Shown here: piece by piece, positions 58,435 to 64,000 of the stretch | How positions within the stretch are numbered: the first letter of the stretch is position 1 | How the letters are laid out: every line of letters starts with the position of its first letter | The notes under the pieces: model-generated | The model's database searches: none | The model's input: the letters and a program-made list of their open reading frames with translations, nothing else | What the model was told of the DNA's origin: nothing | Assembly (NCBI RefSeq): GCF_029962835.1 | Contig: NC_080583.1 | Coordinates: forward strand, 53,547,658 to 53,611,657 | Reading direction: 5' to 3' | DNA from: Magnolia sinica | Taxonomy: Eukaryota > Streptophyta > Magnoliopsida > Magnoliales > Magnoliaceae | DNA: 64,000 nucleotides | Made by a program: the position numbers and the translations under genes

Positions 58435-59625
58435 GTGCACGAATCTCAGAAGAAATCATCGATTTAATTATAGTATTCAAGCTAATCTTCATCGAACTTC
58501 TGAGAGATAATTCTGTGCTCCATCTAAGCTAAGTGTGCTTATTTAATATCTTCTTTCCTTAGCTTTATTTTAATTAATTTTGTTTCTGATATTCCAATCT
58601 GATTTGAAAAGAGGAATTGTTATTCCCTTTCTTTGGAATCAAAATCAATTAAGGCAAGCCCTATTTGGTTTAATTTAAAATCTATTAGAACTAGAACCAT
58701 TGTAATCAAGTACTGGACATTGAACTTGGACATTCAATCATCTACTTTGATTTGGTTCTACCGGGCTGCTACAACGAAGAAGATATTCAGGTATTTTACA
58801 TATTGTAAATTCCTTTCTATTATTTTGGTTTCTTTCAAGATTTGCCAGAAAAATCTTGTTATATTGGTTATCTGAGGAAAGCCAGGAAAACTCAGAAGTG
58901 GGGGTTTTTTTAATTGTGTAAGCCCACATACAAAGACACAATTGTAAGGGTTTTTGGGTGAACCTGGGAAAACCTATTTTTAGTGAACGCTAATATCCCC
59001 TGTGTGAGGATATTAGGAGTGGAGTAGCTTTTTGTGTGGCTGTTGGATAACAGTTGGTGAACACACAGGCGAACCACTATAAATCCTTTGAGTTGTGGTT
59101 GATTGATTTATTCTTTTAATTTTTTTTATTCTTTTTGTGGGATGTATGTATGGTGGTGAATGTTGTAATTATTTCAAGCTTTGTGAGAATGTTGTAATAG
59201 CTTAGAATTTACTTTCTGCTATTCCTTTATAAGCTTGATTTTCAATTTCATTTTGAAAGTTGTTCCAGAAGGTTGCCCCGCCATTTTTATGGTGTATGGC
59301 TGTCCCTAGAACAATACATCTTTAATTACAAGTTATTTCATTTCAGTTTATATTTATTTTCGTATTCCTCTTCGATTTGAGACTTGATACAAAGACCTTT
59401 CTAGAAATAAGGTTGTCCTACCATAAACTCTATTTTTGGTGTAAGGTTGTCCTTAGAATAACGTTTGTATCAACCTCTCAAGATCTGAATTTTGAGGTTG
59501 TTTTACTTTCCTGCATTGTTATTTAATTTGGCTATCATTTTCTTTATTATTCCGCTGTTATAAGTTTTTATTTGGCATTGTCCTATTCACCCCCCCTCTA
59601 GGACATATAGCTTGGCCTTTTCAAG

Positions 59626-59638
59626 TGGTATCAAAGCC
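59626..59638 (+). other. Primer binding site of the Sirevirus element, tRNA-iMet type
   Basis: TGGTATCAAAGCC matches the complement of the initiator tRNA-Met 3' end at all but one position (usual TGGTATCAGAGCC). Two bases separate it from the LTR. Confidence 0.92.
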
Positions 59639-59697
59639 TAATAGCTCCTTTTTAATTCTTGGATTTAATTCCTGAGCTAACGATTTAAGCTATTCAG

Positions 59698-60890
59698 ATG
59701 TCAAATTTTGATAGCCTTTCAGTCACTAGGCCTCCACCCTTTGATAGCTCCAACTATGCTTATTGGAAAGCCAGAATGAGGATCTTCCTCAAATCAATGG
59801 ATGAAAATGTGTGGCAAGCCACAGTGACTGAATGGAATCCTCCTATCATGGAAGTTACTGGGGTTGATGGTTCAAAGTCTATGAAAACCACACCATATTA
59901 CCAATGGACCACCCTTCAGAAAAGTGAGAGTAGTGCAAATGCTAAAGCACTAAATGCAATTACTTGCGCACTATCACCGGATGAGTTCAACAGAATCATC
60001 TCTTGTGATACTGCAAAGCAAGCTTGGGATATATTAGAAATGACACACGAGGGTACTACAACTGTCAAAAAATCTAAAGTCCAACTCCTCACAACCAGAT
60101 TTGAAGAAATTCATATGGAGGAAAATGAGATGTTTATGGACTTTTACACTAGATTGAATGACATTGTAAACTCAATGTGGGGTCTTGGCGATAAAATCCC
60201 AGAAAGTAAAGTATGTGCAAAAATATTACGCTCACTTCCTGAACGGTTCAATTCTAAAGTAACCGCAATCCAGGAACTTCGTGATACGGATAATATGAGG
60301 GTTGAAGAACTAGTTGGTTCTCTACAAACCTACGAGTTAAACTTTAAAGCTCCTAAAGGTAAATCTATCGCGCTAAAATCTTCTAAATGTAATTCAGAAG
60401 AAAATTCTGATCCAGAAGATGATATGACTCTTTTGGCTAAAAAATTTTATAAGATTTTCAAAAGCAAGAAAAGGGTTGATTTTCAAAAATCAAATGACAA
60501 AAAGAAGTTTAGACCCAAATCTCGAAAATCTTTGAAAGATAGTCAATGTTACAACTGTCTAGAATATGGGCACTTAGCAAATAGATGTCTTAAAAGGGAC
60601 AAACCCAAGAAGAAGGGTATGTTGGCTACATGGGATGAATCATCTGATTCTGAAGGTTCTTCTGAATCAGAAGATTCTGAAACCGAGTCGGGCAATGAGG
60701 TCAAAGCTCTTATGACTCTAGCCAAATTCACATTTTCAGATAATGACTCTACAAGTGAAGAAAATCTGAATAGTGAATGTGAAAATGAAGATGATCTTCA
60801 AGATGCTTACAATGCCCTATATAAGGAAAGTTGTAAAATTGTTACAAACTTAAACTTCAAAAAGAAAAGTTTTCTAAACTCAAAAATTGT
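59698..60890 (+). CDS. Sirevirus gag
   Basis: Starts MSNFDSLSVTRPPPFDSSNY followed by AYWKARMRIFLKS, the standard start of copia gag (Gag_2/UBN2 type). The capsid part holds AKQAWDILEMTHEGT and FMDFYTRLNDIVNSM. A zinc knuckle, CYNCLEYGHLANRC (Cys-x2-Cys-x4-His-x4-Cys), lies near residue 283. A Lys-rich and then acidic Ser/Glu-rich tail follows, typical of Sireviruses. Gag packages element RNA in cytoplasmic particles. Confidence 0.88.
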
Positions 60891-60949
60891 TTTGAATCGC
60901 TTGTCTTAGAAAAATTACAAATTTCAGATAATTTTGAAAAATCAAAATA

Positions 60950-62780
60950 CGATTTGGAATTTAAAAACTCTCAAATTGTTGATTTAAAATCTGAAATTGA
61001 GAAACTTAAAACTGAAGTTTCCTCTCTTCTGAGTTTAAAGGACACATGGAAATATGCCCAAGGTGATCCAAAGTTAGAAAAATTGTTATCCGGATCAAGA
61101 AAATGTGGCGATCGATCCGGGTTGGGCTATGATAAAAATCAACCTCCTAAACAAAAGTATACTCCTCCTATGTTTGTTAAAGGAGAGTCCTCAAACTCAA
61201 AAGGGAAAAGTACTTATCAAGATTTTTCTAGAAATTCAAAAACTTTTCAAAAACCTAGAAGCAGCCATGTCAACTTTAATCAGAATCGAAATCCACTAGC
61301 TGAAAAGATAGTTGATTTACTCAAGGAGCTATTAAAATCTAACTCTATAGGTCATTCCTACAAGTATACACAAAAGAAGACCAACTATGTTCCTAAACCC
61401 AAAAAAATTATGAAATGTGTTCCTAAATTCACCTGTTTGGTTGCTCACACTGCTTTCAAAGCAACAAGTCATTCAAAGTGGTACCTAGACAGTGGATGCT
61501 CCAGGCATATGACAGGTGACAAAGCCTTATTCACCGATCTGAAAGATATGACTGATGGTTCAGTCACATTTGGTGATGGAAGCAACTGCAAGATTTTAGG
61601 CCAAGGTACGGTTCAACTTTTTAATCTTCCAGTGTTTAAAAATGTTTTATATGTTGAAGGCCTAAAGCACAACTTGCTTAGTATATCACAAATATGTGAT
61701 AATAACCATAATGTTCGGTTTTCTAATCAAAGTTATGAAATACTAAATAATAAGGGTTCTGTAATATTAACTGGACGTAGAACGTCTGAAAATTGCTATA
61801 TTATTAGCGAATCCAGCTCATCTAATCAAACATGTTACATGGTCCATACAGACGAGACTGATTTATGGCACAAACGTCTTGGACATGTACATTATCGAAA
61901 TCTATATCGATTGAGCAAACGAGAACTTGTAAGAGATTTACCCAAACTTCAGAAATTAGATAAAATATGTGGTGAGTGCCAGATAGGCAAACAAACAAAG
62001 AACTCACACAAAATGGTGAATGCAAATACCACATCAAGACCACTCGAACTTCTCCACATGGATCTGATAGGACCTACCAGAACAGAAAGTCGAGGTGGGA
62101 AAAAGTACATCTTGGTAATAGTTGATGACTTTACCAGATTCACTTGGGTAGTCTTCTTAAGGGATAAATCAAACCCTTGAAGAAGTAAGAAAAGTTCTCA
62201 AAAGGATTCAAACTGAAAAATCCTCTCAAATCAATAAAATTCGTAGTGATCATGGATCTGAATTTGAGAATAGCAATTTTGAGAAGTTCTATTCCGACCA
62301 AGGAATATTACATGAATTCTCTGCTCCCAAAACTCCACAACAAAATGGAATTGTAGAAAGGAAGAATAGGGTGCTTCAAGAAATGGCTAATGTCATGTTG
62401 AATAGCATGAAGCTCTCTAAAAATCTTTGGGTCAAAGCAGTCAACACAGCTTGCTATATTATTAACCGAGTCTACACAAAAAAGATAATAATAAGACGGC
62501 TTACGAATTGTGGTTCAATAAAAAGCCTACCGTTAAATACTTTCGAGTTTTTGGCAGGAAGTGCTATATTTTACGTGATCGTGAAAATTTGGGAAAGTTC
62601 GATACGAAGAGTGATGAAGGTATTTTTCTAGGATACTCTTTAAACAATCGAGCTTATAGGGTCCTGAACAAAAGGATCGGTGTGATTCAAGAATCCATTA
62701 ATGTTGTCATTGATGATCATTTAAACACACCAACTTCTAATTCAGATAATGATGAAGTACTAATCATTGATAAACTGATA
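60950..62780 (+). pseudogene. Sirevirus protease and integrase region
   Basis: The protease core is near 61480 (KWYLDSGCSRHMTGD; Asp-Ser-Gly active site). A pre-integrase zinc domain follows, with LWHKRLGHVHYRNL and CGECQIGKQTKNSH (His-x-His, Cys-x2-Cys). The integrase core starts with LLHMDLIGPTRTESRGGKKY and VDDFTRFTWVVFLRDKS and continues to the APKTPQQNGIVERKN-like block near 62330-62360, then the FLGYS block near 62630. A Lys-rich coiled stretch before the protease links it to gag. This part belongs to a broken element. Confidence 0.85.
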
Positions 62781-62949
62781 CTTCATCGAATCAGACTGAT
62801 TCTGAGCTGAGGACTGTTAAAGATCATCCAACCACACAAATTCTTGGAAACCCTCTCACCGGTGTTCGCACACGTAGACAACTTGAGGATATATGTAATT
62901 ATGTATGTTTTACATCCCAAATTGAACCATCTAACGTAAAAGAAGCGCT

Positions 62950-64000
62950 CACTGATAAACCGGATTGTTGCGATGCAAGATGAACTCAACCAATTCGTAA
63001 GAAATGATGTTTGGTATCTCGTACCAAGACCTAAAGATAAACACATCATTGGAACAAAATGGATTTTTAAAAATAAGTCTGATGAATGTGGAAATATAAT
63101 TAGAAACAAGGCTAGACTGGTGGTACAAGGTTATACTCAAATTGAAGGGATTGATTTCGATGAAACCTTTGCACCAGTAGCACGTCTTGAATCTATTAGA
63201 CTATTTATATCCATTGCATGTTTTAGAAATATAAAGATCTATCAGATGGATGTGAAAAGTGCTTTTCTAAATGGCGATTTACATGAAGAAGTCTATGTTG
63301 AACAGCCAATGAGATTTAAAGATTCCAAAAATATTGATCATGTATATCGGCTTAAAAAGGCACTTTATGGATTAAAACAAGCACCTAGGGCATGGTATGA
63401 GAAACTAACAAAATTTCTTTTAACTCATAATTTTCAAATGGGATCTGTTGATAAAACTCTGTTTGTTAAAAAACAAAATGATCATATCTTAATGGTACAG
63501 ATTTATGTTGATGATATCATTTATGGATCAACTTGTACTGACTTGACTACTGAGTTTGCAGATTTGATGAAATCACAGTTTGAAATGAGCATGGTTGGGG
63601 AATTGACTTATTTCCTTGGATTGCAAGTAAAGCAACAATCTGAAGGAATATTCATTTCTCAATCTAAGTATGCCTTGAATCTAATTAAGAGATTTGGATT
63701 TGAAAATGGCAAGAATTTCGATACTCCTATGAGTACTACCCTGAAACTATCAAAAGACTCTAATGGTAAAAATGTTGACTCAAAACTTTATCGGAGTATG
63801 ATTGGTAGTTTGTTATATCTAACTGCTAGTAGACCTGATATTTCTCTAAGTGTTGGTATTTGCGCAAGATATCAATCTGATCCAAAAGAATCTCACTTGA
63901 TTGCTGTCAAGCGAATTATTAGATATGTCGCAAGTACTGTAAATCTCGGTCTCTGATATCCTCATGAAACCAATGTTCAATTAGCTGGGTACTCGGATGC
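62950..64000 (+). pseudogene. Sirevirus reverse transcriptase and start of RNase H
   Basis: Copia reverse transcriptase blocks appear in order: [76 protein letters not shown], the catalytic [11 protein letters not shown], and LGLQVKQ. RNase H begins near 63780 ([18 protein letters not shown]) and runs off the window. It would copy element RNA to DNA. Confidence 0.9.

Larger units (their letters stand above)
57584..59623 (+). repeat. 5' LTR of the Sirevirus element (2040 bp)
   Basis: Starts TGTAAGTGCTATAG exactly where homology between the two duplicated blocks stops, and ends CCTTTTCA two bases before the primer site. A TATA-like CTATAAATA lies at 58426-58434. U3 just before it is packed with CGACCAGTCG-type palindromes. 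Confidence 0.85.
57584..64000 (+). mobile_element. Sirevirus-type Ty1/copia retrotransposon, cut by the window end
   Basis: Plus-strand copia element: 5' LTR (57584-59623), iMet primer site, gag, protease, integrase, then reverse transcriptase and RNase H up to the window edge. Integrase before reverse transcriptase is the copia order. A long LTR, a large gag with a single zinc knuckle followed by an acidic Ser-rich stretch, and the ATTCACCCCCCCTCTAGGAC-type LTR end fit Sirevirus/SIRE-Maximus elements. It is the best preserved element here, with only a few breaks (about three to five) in the visible part. It was inserted into copy 2 of the duplicated block; the five bases before it are GGACC. 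The 3' LTR lies outside. Confidence 0.92.

Noticed and set aside
1-64000. Search for tRNA or rRNA genes, CRISPR arrays or bacterial-type systems
   Set aside because: tRNA-like strings found are primer sites of LTR elements. No spacer-repeat arrays or operon-like gene clusters are present.

Overview
The window is nuclear DNA of a flowering plant with a large, repeat-rich genome. The signs are Ty3/gypsy elements of the Athila lineage with a tRNA-Asp primer site, a Sirevirus-type Ty1/copia element, very long solo LTRs, and one plant-specific cell-wall gene. The dense GTGGGCCC-rich noncoding repeats and a particular foldback repeat remind me of magnoliid genomes. That last placement is inference from memory and is weak. 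I saw no tRNA, rRNA, CRISPR array or bacterial-type operon. Only one host gene is convincing. || Layout, left to right. 1-11322: an Athila-lineage element on the minus strand. Its left LTR runs off the window, and a 3.1-kb solo LTR (copy A, 3079-6191) sits inside it. 11323-15890: remnant of a Sirevirus-like LTR into which the Athila element and another solo LTR (copy B, 11821-15675) were inserted. 15891-17444: single-copy-looking flank with a foldback MITE-like repeat. 17445-18992: intact single-exon gene for a secreted, proline-rich, leucine-rich-repeat protein of the At4g06744-like group. 19039-23389: first copy of a 4.35-kb duplicated block (Sirevirus LTR fragment, an unassigned piece, start of LTR copy C). 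Copy C itself runs to 25545. 25546-27390: unassigned. About 27390-34893: second Athila-lineage element, plus strand. 34894-45311: long-LTR copy D, split by copy E (39109-45105), a nearly 6-kb TG...CA unit with a perfect 5-bp target duplication. 45312-47759: unassigned DNA with MITE-like remnants. 47760-53250: old, compact chromovirus-type gypsy element, minus strand. 53256-57583: second copy of the duplicated block. 57584 to the window end: Sirevirus copia element with a 2.04-kb LTR, inserted into that second copy. || The order of events can be read from the nesting. The Sirevirus-like LTR came before Athila 1, which came before solo LTR A. LTR D came before E. The Sirevirus-fragment/G/C nest came before the 34-kb-spaced duplication, which came before the copia insertion at the right edge. 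The copia element is the youngest in its own nest. || I did not find a new gene system. The most notable unexplained pattern is a family of 3-6 kb noncoding units (copies A-F) with TGTNAYGCCCC-like starts. Three of them have exact or near 5-bp target duplications. None of the six is accompanied by coding sequence and all lie in one orientation. Other points worth a look are palindrome clusters next to the TATA box in two Sirevirus LTR families, a tandemly expanded leader with acceptor-like sites in the second Athila element, and a direct duplication that begins 47 bp past the host gene's stop codon.
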